This document shows positions 1-7,810 of a DNA stretch of 64,000 bases, in pieces. Position 1 is the stretch's first letter. Each line of letters opens with the position of its first letter. The position numbers were made by a program, and so were the translations under genes. This DNA comes from CAZAPO01 sp044841755 (GTDB lineage: Bacteria; Bacteroidota; Bacteroidia; Flavobacteriales; Flavobacteriaceae). Location of the stretch: assembly GCA_044841755.1 (NCBI GenBank), contig JAXOFM010000002.1, positions 1-64,000 on the forward strand. The letters run 5' to 3'. The notes under the pieces are model-generated. The model was not told the DNA's origin and searched no databases. It was given only the letters and a program-made list of their open reading frames with translations.

Positions 1-87
1 GAAGGTGGAGGTGATTTGTGTGCATCACTTGATGTAGCAGGAGCTCCAATAGAGGTACAGGAATGTACTGCAGATGCAGGTAGTTTA
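1..87 (+). repeat. Coding repeat, copy 1 (partner 727-813)
   Basis: Bases 1-77 are identical to 727-803. After one mismatch the identity continues to 87/813. The two copies are 726 bp apart, which is two protein modules, and the module between them does not share this identity. The repeat may extend left of the window. Confidence 0.9.
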
Positions 88-1524
88 ACGGCTAGTATGT
101 CAGATGTTTGTTTAGATGATGAGAATGGCACGGAGATTACAGCTATACCAGATGGTAATTCGAATGTTCCAGAAGGTTATGCTACTTTATATGTATTAAC
201 TAGAGGGCAAGAGCTATTAATTATAGATGTTGGAGGTACACCGAGTTTTACAGTTACAGAAGGAGGTGATTATACGATTCATACTTTTGTATATCCAGAG
301 GGTCTAGATTTAGGTGTTGTAGAATTAGGAGTTACTACAGGATTTGATGTAAATAGTTTATTGATACAGGGAGGCGGAGAGTTATGTGCGTCATTAGATG
401 TGGAAGGAGCATCGGTAACTGTATCAGATCCAGATGCAGGGACATTAACAGCGGATCAGACTCCTGTAGTATTAGAAGCAGGGAGTGCTATGATATCTGC
501 AACTCCGAATGGAGATATTCATGTACCATCGGGATATTCTTCTGTTTATGTATTGACACAGGGCGAGAGTTTAACGATTGTAAATGCTGGTGGAGCACCG
601 GAGTTTGAGGTAACAGAAGCTGGATTATATACGATTCATACGTTTGTATTCCCAAGTGATTTTGATCCATTTAGTGTAGTAACAGTTGGGGAGACCACAG
701 GAGTAGATGTACTTGGATTGATAACCGAAGGTGGAGGTGATTTGTGTGCATCACTTGATGTAGCAGGAGCTCCAATAGAGGTACAGGAATGTACTGCAGA
801 TGCCGGTAGTTTAAAATCTAAATTAAAATTGTCATGCATAAGCGATGGATTTGCTTCAATCGAAGCATATTTTAAAAATGAACCAATAATTCCGAATGGA
901 TATGAACAGCTTTTTGTACTTACAAATGCTTTTAATTTAACAATTCTAAATGTCTCAGAAACACCTAATTTCAATGTGGATAGAGGAGGTTTCTATAGAA
1001 TTCATACGTTAATTTACAATCCACAGACTTTAGATTTGAGCATAGTTACTCCTGGTGTTACCACAGGATTTGATGTAAATAGTGTATTGGAACAAGGAGG
1101 TGGAGATATATGCGGTGCATTAGATATTAAAGGAGCACTTTTTATAGTTTTACCTGAATGGTTATGTCGTGGCAGGAATTCTTTTTCTAGTAGAGGAGGA
1201 ACAGATGATATGCTTGATTTAGATTATATAAATAATTTTAAGAGCAATGAAGACTTTATAGATTACCTGAATTCTAAAAAAATTGGATCTAGAGTTTTTC
1301 CGAATCCAGCAACTGATAAGCTAAATATTAACATAGAACCTTTTGAAGATGAAAAGTTTACTTATATATTAAAAGATATCAATGGTAGAGTTCTGGATAA
1401 AGGAGATTTACATTTACAAAACAAAAAAGTGCTTGAGGTATTAAGATATTCAAGAGGAACATACTTCCTAATGATTAAATCCCAGTATCGAAATTTTGTT
1501 GAGAAAATTCAAATAAAAGATTAG
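1..1524 (+). CDS. T9SS-exported repeat surface protein, C-terminal part (5' end outside window)
   Basis: The reading frame is open at base 1, so only the last 507 residues are seen. They contain three modules of about 120 residues, each with a LCASLDV-type head, a GY..LYVLT strand, a TI.HTFV strand and a TTG.DV..L tail. The last module keeps the head but its body is strongly diverged. After a Ser/Gly/Asp linker, the final ~85 residues (from RVFPNPATDKLNI to the end) form a type A T9SS C-terminal sorting domain, normally cleaved during export and anchoring through the type IX system. The protein is therefore expected to be secreted or attached at the cell surface. The module resembles Ig-like repeats in large flavobacterial adhesins; no ligand can be named. 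Bases 1-77 are repeated exactly at 727-803. An alternative TTG at 16 is not a credible start because the frame continues upstream. Confidence 0.85.
   Translation, partial: EGGGDLCASLDVAGAPIEVQECTADAGSLTASMSDVCLDDENGTEITAIPDGNSNVPEGYATLYVLTRGQELLIIDVGGTPSFTVTEGGDYTIHTFVYPEGLDLGVVELGVTTGFDVNSLLIQGGGELCASLDVEGASVTVSDPDAGTLTADQTPVVLEAGSAMISATPNGDIHVPSGYSSVYVLTQGESLTIVNAGGAPEFEVTEAGLYTIHTFVFPSDFDPFSVVTVGETTGVDVLGLITEGGGDLCASLDVAGAPIEVQECTADAGSLKSKLKLSCISDGFASIEAYFKNEPIIPNGYEQLFVLTNAFNLTILNVSETPNFNVDRGGFYRIHTLIYNPQTLDLSIVTPGVTTGFDVNSVLEQGGGDICGALDIKGALFIVLPEWLCRGRNSFSSRGGTDDMLDLDYINNFKSNEDFIDYLNSKKIGSRVFPNPATDKLNINIEPFEDEKFTYILKDINGRVLDKGDLHLQNKKVLEVLRYSRGTYFLMIKSQYRNFVEKIQIKD
727..813 (+). repeat. 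Coding repeat, copy 2 (partner 1-87)
   Basis: Second copy of the near-identical 87-bp segment encoding the EGGGDLCASLDVAGAP head. Identity stops abruptly at the start of the diverged body of the last module. Confidence 0.9.
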
Positions 1525-1540
1525 ACCTTTAAAAACAAAA

Positions 1541-1567
1541 AAGCCGCAGTAAATGCGGCTTTTTTTG
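1541..1567 (+). terminator. Rho-independent terminator after the surface-protein gene
   Basis: Stem AAGCCGCA/TGCGGCTT with loop GTAAA, followed by a T-run, 16 bp after the stop codon. Confidence 0.9.
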
Positions 1568-1626
1568 TGGTTCTAATTAAGCATATCAAAGAATTTATAT
1601 CTAAATTTGGGTATATCGATTTCAAT

Positions 1627-2928
1627 ATGAAAAGAACACTTGCCCTTGTTATGCTTTTAATGACTTTTATAATTGGTCATTCCCTACATGCTCAAAAACT
1701 TTCTAGAAAAGAGAAAAAAATCTTAAAAACTGTTGAAGCTAACAATGCTGAAGCTATTCAGTTTTTAATTGATGTAGTTAACATCAATAGTGGTACAATG
1801 AACCATAAAGGAGTAAAAGAAGTTGGTGATGTTTTTGGAAAAGCCTTTGAAGATATTGGTTTTGAAAGTACTTGGTACGACATGTCTGAAGTAAACAGAG
1901 CAGGACATTTATTCGCCGAAACTTCTGGAGATAAAGGAAAGAAGCTGTTGTTAATTGGTCATTTAGATACCGTTTTTGAAGCAGATAGCCCATTTCAGGA
2001 ATTTAAAATGATAAACGATAGTGTTGCTCATGCCCCAGGAGGAAACGACATGAAAGGAGGAAATGTAATTATCCTATATGCTTTAAAGGCGCTTCAAGAA
2101 AATGGATTGTTAGATGATGCGCAAATCATCGCTGCCTTTACTGGAGATGAGGAAGCTTCAGGTAAACCAATATCCATTAGTCGTAGAGATCTTGTTAATG
2201 CTGCAAAACGTAGTGATATAGCCTTAGGTTTTGAAACTTCTACAGGTTTTAATAATGCAACCGTGGCTAGACGTGGTTCTTCTGGTTGGAAAGTTGAGGT
2301 TACTGGAAAAAGAGCACATTCTTCAGGGATTTTTAGAGAAAGTGTTGGAGCAGGTGCAGTCTTTGAAATATCAAGAATCCTTAACGAGTTTTATAATAAA
2401 GTAAAAGGAGAGGAATATCTAACCTTTAATCCAGGTGTTATTTTAGGTGGTACAGCAGTTAATTACGATAGTGAACTTACCAAAGGAGATGTGTTTGGTA
2501 AAACCAATGTAGTTGCGCAAAAAGCTGTAGTTGATGGAGGTTTACGTTTTATATCTGAAGAACAAAAAGAACGAGCAAGAGCCAAAATGCGAGAAATAGC
2601 AAGCAATAATTTACCGCATACTTCGGCTAAAGTTACATTTATTGATAGTTATCCTGCAATGCAACCAACCGAAGGCAATATGGCATTATTAGGAAAACTA
2701 AACCAAGTGAGTTTAGATCTCGGTCAAGGTGGTGTTGAACCTTACGATCCAGGACGTCGTGGTGCTGCCGACGTGTCTTTTGTGGCCGAATATGTAGATT
2801 GCTTAGACGGTTTGGGTACTATGGGTAACAGAGCGCATACACCAGAAGAAACTGTAAATCTTAATACCATTGAAGACCTAACAAAGCGTACTGCTATTCT
2901 AATTTATAGGTTGATTATCGAGAAGTAG
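1627..2928 (+). CDS. Secreted M20/M25/M40 family metallopeptidase
   Basis: 433 residues from the ATG at 1627. This start gives a clean signal peptide (MKRTLALVMLLMTFIIGHSLHAQ); an in-frame GTG at 1567 lies inside the preceding terminator and is rejected. Family metal-ligand motifs are visible: HLDTVF (His near residue 111), GGNDMKGG (bridging Asp near 138), GDEEASG (catalytic Glu near 173) and RAHTPEE (C-terminal His). A dimerisation lid lies in the middle. The family comprises two-zinc exopeptidases and amidohydrolases; this one resembles the glutamate carboxypeptidase (CPG2-like) branch. It probably hydrolyses peptides or acyl-amino acids in the periplasm. The exact substrate cannot be read from sequence. 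It appears monocistronic. Confidence 0.85.
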   Translation: MKRTLALVMLLMTFIIGHSLHAQKLSRKEKKILKTVEANNAEAIQFLIDVVNINSGTMNHKGVKEVGDVFGKAFEDIGFESTWYDMSEVNRAGHLFAETSGDKGKKLLLIGHLDTVFEADSPFQEFKMINDSVAHAPGGNDMKGGNVIILYALKALQENGLLDDAQIIAAFTGDEEASGKPISISRRDLVNAAKRSDIALGFETSTGFNNATVARRGSSGWKVEVTGKRAHSSGIFRESVGAGAVFEISRILNEFYNKVKGEEYLTFNPGVILGGTAVNYDSELTKGDVFGKTNVVAQKAVVDGGLRFISEEQKERARAKMREIASNNLPHTSAKVTFIDSYPAMQPTEGNMALLGKLNQVSLDLGQGGVEPYDPGRRGAADVSFVAEYVDCLDGLGTMGNRAHTPEETVNLNTIEDLTKRTAILIYRLIIEK

Positions 2929-2975
2929 TTGGTTAACGAAGGTAGCTTTATTTCGTAAAAAATAAACGTATCTTC

Positions 2976-2998
2976 ATTTACAAAAAAATGTAAATTAG
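2976..2998 (+). promoter_or_regulatory. Putative ctlX promoter with overlapping inverted repeat
   Basis: TAAATTAG at 2991-2998 matches TAnnTTTG at all but one position and sits 19 bp before the ctlX ATG. A perfect 7-bp inverted repeat ATTTACA/TGTAAAT (2976-2982 and 2989-2995) overlaps the element, as an operator might. Confidence 0.4.
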
Positions 2999-3017
2999 CG
3001 GCGTAAAATTGCAGTTA

Positions 3018-3953
3018 ATGAAACAAACAACAAATACAATTTTAATGGTTAGACCTAACCACTTTAGGTCTAATGAGCAAACAGCTGTAAACAACCATTA
3101 TCAAAAAGATTTTGCCACTATACCTCAGGCTGAGTTACAAGAAAGAGCTCAGGCTGAGTTTGATGCTTTTGTAGATAAGTTAAGAGGTGTTGGTGTTCAT
3201 GTTGTGGTGTTTCAACCGCAAGATGGGTTAGATACTCCAGACTCTCATTTCCCAAATAACTGGATCTCGTTTCATGAAAATGGTACTGTTGGTTTGTATC
3301 CAATGTTCGCGGAGAATCGTCGTTTAGAGCGTCGTGAGGAAGTGCTCGACCAATTAGAAGCAGAGGGTTACAAAATTGAAAATCTAGTTGATTACACCAG
3401 TGCAGAGGAGGAAGATGTTTTTTTAGAAAGCACAGGAAGTCTCATTTTAGATCGTGAAAACAGAAAGGCATATTGTGCATTGTCACAGCGTGCTGATGAA
3501 ACTTTATTCATTGAGTTTTGTGAAGACTTCGAGTTTACTCCAGTAGTTTTTACAGCGAACCAGACTGTAGATGGTGAGCGTACACCAATTTATCACACCA
3601 ATGTTATGATGTGTGTTGGTGAGACTTTTGCTGTGATTTGTTTATCTAGTATCGATGATAAAAAGGAACGTAAGAATGTATTGAAGCATTTAAAAGAGGA
3701 CAACAAGGAAATCATTGATATTACCGAAGAACAAGTAGCACAATTTGCAGGTAACATGCTTCAGGTAGTAGGGAACAATGACGAGGGCTACCTAATCATG
3801 TCTCAAGCTGCATATGATTCTTTAACCAATGATCAAATAAATCGTTTGGAAAAGCATACTAAGATTTTGTCTAGTTCACTTAAAGTAATTGAGGCTTGCG
3901 GTGGTGGAAGTGCACGTTGTATGATGGCTGAGGTCTTTCTACCTAAAGCTTAA
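3018..3953 (+). CDS. ctlX: Citrulline utilization hydrolase CtlX (arginine-deiminase fold)
   Basis: 311 residues from the ATG at 3018. It has the hallmarks of the amidinotransferase/arginine deiminase-related family CtlX: an N-terminal MVRPNHFRSNEQTA segment, FPNNWISFH, YPMFAENRRLERR, a His in YHTNVMM (near residue 192) and the C-terminal GGGSARCMMAEV segment carrying the nucleophilic Cys (near residue 301). Family members are cytoplasmic guanidine/ureido hydrolases linked to citrulline use. No arginine-catabolism genes lie next to it; the downstream gene is an MFS transporter 51 bp away on the same strand, which could be co-transcribed. A TTG codon at 3009 is in frame but the ATG is the better start. 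Confidence 0.85.
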   Translation: MKQTTNTILMVRPNHFRSNEQTAVNNHYQKDFATIPQAELQERAQAEFDAFVDKLRGVGVHVVVFQPQDGLDTPDSHFPNNWISFHENGTVGLYPMFAENRRLERREEVLDQLEAEGYKIENLVDYTSAEEEDVFLESTGSLILDRENRKAYCALSQRADETLFIEFCEDFEFTPVVFTANQTVDGERTPIYHTNVMMCVGETFAVICLSSIDDKKERKNVLKHLKEDNKEIIDITEEQVAQFAGNMLQVVGNNDEGYLIMSQAAYDSLTNDQINRLEKHTKILSSSLKVIEACGGGSARCMMAEVFLPKA

Positions 3954-4004
3954 CATTAAATTTATTCGTGTATCTTAGAGTGGTTTGAGTAAACCCTCTG
4001 TCTT

Positions 4005-5264
4005 ATGAATAACAATAAACTTCCTTGGTATTTTCTCCCATTAATTATTTTGGCAGGAGAATCTATATTTATCCTTCCATTTGTATTAGCACGAGTTTTT
4101 AGACCAACAGTTTTGGAGGTTTTTGAATTAACTAATTTAGAACTAGGTTTGTGTTATTCTGTTTACGGAATTGTAGCTATGATATCCTATCCCTTTGGTG
4201 GTCTGTTAGCAGATAAGTTTCCACCAAGAAAGCTATTGGCAATTGCTCTTTGGATGACAGCACTCGGAGGATTTGTTTATGCAAGCTATCCTAGTTTAAA
4301 AATATTACAAGTACTTTATGGGTTTTGGGGATTTACCACTATTTTCTTGTTTTGGGCACCAATGATCAAGGCTACAAGAATTTGGGGAGGTTCAGATTCG
4401 CAGGGAAAAGCTTTTGGTTTTCTTGATGGAGGTCGGGGCTTGACAGGAGCATTGTTTGGAACTTTAGGACTGCTCATTTTTTCGCTGTTTGTAGCTGGCG
4501 AGGTTTCAGAGCTAACTACCAAGGAAACCCAAACTGCTTTCAAGCAAGTAATTTTGGTTACTTCTGGTGTTGTTATTCTTGTAGGTGTTTTGGTTTGGTT
4601 CTTTCTGAAATTGGATTCGGAGACCGAAAAGAAAGTTACCTTGGAAAAAATCACTATTTCTCAAATTAAAGAGGTATTACAGTTACGGTCTGTAAGATTG
4701 TTAATGATTATCATCATGTGTGGATATGTAGGTTATAAAATAACCGATGTTTTTTCTCAATATGCGGCAGATGTTATGTTATACAACCAAGTAAAGTCGG
4801 CTCAGGTCGGTACATTTTTGTTGTTTATTAGACCAGTTATAGGAGTAGTTATTGGTATCGTGGCAGATCGTTCTAGAATTACATTGTTGCTACTTCTCAG
4901 TTTTATAATATCCTTTTTTGGAGCTCTTCTTTTTGCCTTTGGATTAGTTACTGAGTCATTGTCATTATTATTCTTTGTTTCGATATTTATAGCGGCAGCT
5001 GGAGTATATGGAGTACGTTCATTATATTTTGCTGTGATGGAGCGCGGACAGATCCCGTTAGTTTTGACAGGAACAGCTGTTGGATTAATTTCGCTTATTG
5101 GATATACACCAGATATTTTTGCAGGACCAACTTATGGCTACTTACTAGATAATTCTCCGGGAATTGAAGGACATCAGCATGTTTTTTGGATGTTAGCAAT
5201 TTTCTCTTTAATTGGTGGAGTAGCTTCCTTCTATTATTTTAAGTTATACGGAAAGAAGAAATAA
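4005..5264 (+). CDS. MFS transporter
   Basis: 419 residues with about 12 hydrophobic segments and a charged central loop (LDSETEKKVTLEKITISQIKEVLQLRS) between two six-helix halves, the major facilitator layout. The loop after helix 2 contains GGLLADKFPPRKLLA, matching the MFS G-X3-D-[RK]-X-G/P-[RK]-[RK] signature, and an equivalent GIVADRSR lies in the second half. It is an inner-membrane secondary carrier; the substrate is unknown. TATCTTAG at 3971-3978 is a near-match to the -7 consensus, so it may have its own promoter or be read through from ctlX. Its stop codon is only 3 bp from the stop of the convergent kinase gene. Confidence 0.8.
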   Translation: MNNNKLPWYFLPLIILAGESIFILPFVLARVFRPTVLEVFELTNLELGLCYSVYGIVAMISYPFGGLLADKFPPRKLLAIALWMTALGGFVYASYPSLKILQVLYGFWGFTTIFLFWAPMIKATRIWGGSDSQGKAFGFLDGGRGLTGALFGTLGLLIFSLFVAGEVSELTTKETQTAFKQVILVTSGVVILVGVLVWFFLKLDSETEKKVTLEKITISQIKEVLQLRSVRLLMIIIMCGYVGYKITDVFSQYAADVMLYNQVKSAQVGTFLLFIRPVIGVVIGIVADRSRITLLLLLSFIISFFGALLFAFGLVTESLSLLFFVSIFIAAAGVYGVRSLYFAVMERGQIPLVLTGTAVGLISLIGYTPDIFAGPTYGYLLDNSPGIEGHQHVFWMLAIFSLIGGVASFYYFKLYGKKK

Positions 5265-5267
5265 AAC

Positions 5268-7316
5268 CTATTCAATTGGCTTTGCTTTTGGAAGTTCTAC
5301 GAAGAATTTACTTCCAAGATTTGGCTCACTTTCTACCCAGATTTTCCCGTAGTTGAGTTCTACCATTTGTTTACAGATAGAAAGTCCTAAACCTGTTCCT
5401 TTTTCAGCATTAGTACCACGAGTAGTAAAGCCACCATTTTTAAACAGTTTCTTCTGGTTTTCTTCTGAGATTCCAACTCCAGTGTCTTCAATGCAAATCA
5501 ATACGTTTCCGTTGCGCTCTCTGTTTGAAATAGTAATTACATCTCCAACTCTTGAGAACTTCACAGCGTTTGCCAATAAGTTCTGAATTACGATCTCAAT
5601 CATACTCCTATCAGCATAAACAAAATCTTTAATTGATTCATCAAGCATAATGATGTTTTTCTGCTCTACCTTTTTCTGAACTAAGTTCATCTTATCCTGG
5701 AACACATCCTGAATATTGAAAAGTTCAGGTTTAGGTTCAAGGTTCTGCATCTGTGATTTAGACCAGTTAAGTAGGTTCATTAAAAGAGCAGCGGCGTTAT
5801 CGGCATTTTCACTTAATTCAGGAATTAATTCGTCAAATTCCTCTTGGCTAATGCTATCTTCACGTAAGAGGTCAAGAAAAGCCTTAACGCCTGTTATTGA
5901 ATCTTTAAGATCGTGCGACACAATTGAAAATAAACGGTCTTTAACTTGGTTCATTTCTTCAAGATGTCTTGTTTGCTCTAATATAGAATCGTTTTGAAGT
6001 TTATATTGTTTGTTAGTTTCTTCTAGTTCTTCTAATTGTTCTTTTCTGTTTTTACCATTCATTAAGGTTAAAATGTATGCAATAAGAGCAATTAATAGAG
6101 CACCTCCCAAAATATAAGTAAGAAGTTTAAATTGCTTCAATTTTTTATCATCAACAGGAAGTAAACTATTGTCTGTAGTAGTGTTGGTAGGTTGTTCAAT
6201 ATCGTAAGGTTCTTCCTCTATAACTAAAGGTGTTGCTTTTTCTTCTTTAAGTTTATTATCTAGATTATGATATTCGCTTTGCCATCTAAAGGCACTTCTA
6301 AAATCACCTTTAGCAGAATCTACAGCAACTCTTATTTTGTAGTTTTTAAGTAACTGCTCGTCATCTTCAACTTGTCTTGTTAAACCATAAGCTTCATTTA
6401 ATTGAACTTCGGCTAAACGTACTTTTCGTTGTTTAAAATTTAATTGAGCTAAACTGTTTAATGAACGTAAAATGCCCGCTTTATTATTAGTGCTTCTATT
6501 TAAACGAAGTCCATCGAGTAAGTAAGTTGCTGCTTTTTGATAATCGTTGAATTGTAGATATTCATCTCCAATTCTTGGGAGAATTTCTCCTCTAATTATC
6601 ATGTCATTGGCATCTTGAGGGTCTAATAGTGCCAATAGCTTCTCAAAATACTCGATGGCTCTTCTATGCTCTTTTCGCATAGAGTACAAAATAGCGATGT
6701 TCTTTGTTGAACTTTTAATTCCAGAACTGTCTCTTAGTTGTTCTCTAACCTGTAATGCTTTTGTGTTGAATTCTAATGCCTTATCAACTTGGTTAGTCAT
6801 AAAGTAAGCTTCAGCTAAATTGTTATAAGCAGAGCTTAGCTCAGATCTTAAATTCTTACTTTCAAAAATATCTATTGCAGAAAGCGAATAACGTAATCCT
6901 CTGTTGTAGTTTCCTCGTTTTATTTCTATAAGTCCTATGCTATTATTCACTTTAGCAATTCCCAAGGAGTCCTGAAGCTGATTATATAAACGTAAAGCGG
7001 TATTGTAATTATCTATGGCATTAAAATAGTCGTTGTTTTGTGCATAGATCAGTGCTTTGTAATATTTAATCTGTGCAGATGCACTATGGTAATTTAATGA
7101 AGCTGAAAGCTTTTCGGTTTCCGAAATATAACCTAATGCTTTTTGGAAATCTTGAGTATCGTAAAATGATTTGATAAGCTCTATAGAAGTGTCAACCTTT
7201 GTAGAGTCAAGCTTCTGAAATGCAAATTGCATCACCAGACTATCTTGCTCTTTAGTTTGGCTAAAACTAGAGACAATAGTAAATAAAAACGCAGTTAAAG
7301 TAATTAACTGTTTCAT
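5268..7316 (-). CDS. TPR-repeat sensor histidine kinase (orphan)
   Basis: 682 residues. The order is: signal peptide (1-20, ending SFSQ); a periplasmic tetratricopeptide-repeat region to about residue 370; one membrane segment (LLTYILGGALLIALIAYILTL, about 396-416); a coiled-coil linker (EQLEELEETNKQYKLQ); a HisKA dimerisation domain with FSIVSHDLKDSITG, where the His is the phosphoacceptor; and a HATPase domain with NLLANAVKFS (N box), IEDTGVGIS (G1) and GTGLGLSICKQM (G2). This architecture is common in Bacteroidota two-component systems. No response regulator is adjacent, so its partner is unknown. The signal sensed may be peptide- or envelope-related, but that is inference. Confidence 0.9.
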   Translation of the reverse strand: MKQLITLTAFLFTIVSSFSQTKEQDSLVMQFAFQKLDSTKVDTSIELIKSFYDTQDFQKALGYISETEKLSASLNYHSASAQIKYYKALIYAQNNDYFNAIDNYNTALRLYNQLQDSLGIAKVNNSIGLIEIKRGNYNRGLRYSLSAIDIFESKNLRSELSSAYNNLAEAYFMTNQVDKALEFNTKALQVREQLRDSSGIKSSTKNIAILYSMRKEHRRAIEYFEKLLALLDPQDANDMIIRGEILPRIGDEYLQFNDYQKAATYLLDGLRLNRSTNNKAGILRSLNSLAQLNFKQRKVRLAEVQLNEAYGLTRQVEDDEQLLKNYKIRVAVDSAKGDFRSAFRWQSEYHNLDNKLKEEKATPLVIEEEPYDIEQPTNTTTDNSLLPVDDKKLKQFKLLTYILGGALLIALIAYILTLMNGKNRKEQLEELEETNKQYKLQNDSILEQTRHLEEMNQVKDRLFSIVSHDLKDSITGVKAFLDLLREDSISQEEFDELIPELSENADNAAALLMNLLNWSKSQMQNLEPKPELFNIQDVFQDKMNLVQKKVEQKNIIMLDESIKDFVYADRSMIEIVIQNLLANAVKFSRVGDVITISNRERNGNVLICIEDTGVGISEENQKKLFKNGGFTTRGTNAEKGTGLGLSICKQMVELNYGKIWVESEPNLGSKFFVELPKAKPIE

Positions 7317-7810
7317 GAACTATATAAGGTTTTAGGCACGATAATAACAGCATCACCTAAAATTACCTTGAGGAAGGGGAAAATTAAGCAAACAGTACAA
7401 AGCAATACATATGCTTTATAACAAAAAGTAGTTGTTATCATCGTTTGGGACCGTGATTAATAGCATTACATTAGTAAACAAAAGTTGCTAAAAGCTAACG
7501 GAAACCCTAATTTCTAGGTTTTAAAGCAGAAAAATTAGATGAAAGGAGGCAATAAAATTTTCACAAAAAAGTTGGTCTCGACAAACGGTAAAAAACATAG
7601 AAAAACTACATGTTTATCGATTAAATGCATGAATCTAATCATCACAAATTCGATAATCTGTAAGTGTGTGAAAGTTAGCACAGTGATTACAATACTTTCT
7701 TTCTGAAGACACTTAGCTTTTTATAATGATTAACATGCAATTTTTTAGTCTTTTCAGAAGTGAAAAAGCTTTATAAATGTTTTATCTTTGCAGCTTAAAA
7801 TTTAGCCATA
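7317..7810. other. 494-bp intergenic region between divergent kinase and argS genes
   Basis: This is the longest gene-free stretch. It holds the argS promoter at its right end and must hold the kinase promoter at its left end, where no clean -7 element is visible (7358-7365 is a near-match on the minus strand). A 55-codon open frame at 7539-7706 (+) has no family resemblance and is not called a gene. No tRNA, riboswitch or strong hairpin was recognised. An unannotated small RNA cannot be excluded. Confidence 0.5.
7783..7790 (+). promoter_or_regulatory. argS promoter -7 element
   Basis: TATCTTTG is an exact match to the Bacteroidota -7 consensus TAnnTTTG, with its end 20 bp before the argS ATG. 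Confidence 0.75.

Noticed and set aside
1567..1626. Upstream GTG start for the M20 peptidase
   Set aside because: The codon lies within the terminator T-run of the previous gene, and starting there would place 20 residues before a complete signal peptide.
7539..7706. 55-codon open frame preceded by a GGAGG-like context in the long argS upstream region
   Set aside because: The GGAGG lies inside the frame rather than before it, the composition is unlike neighbouring proteins, no promoter points at it, and this group rarely uses Shine-Dalgarno sites.
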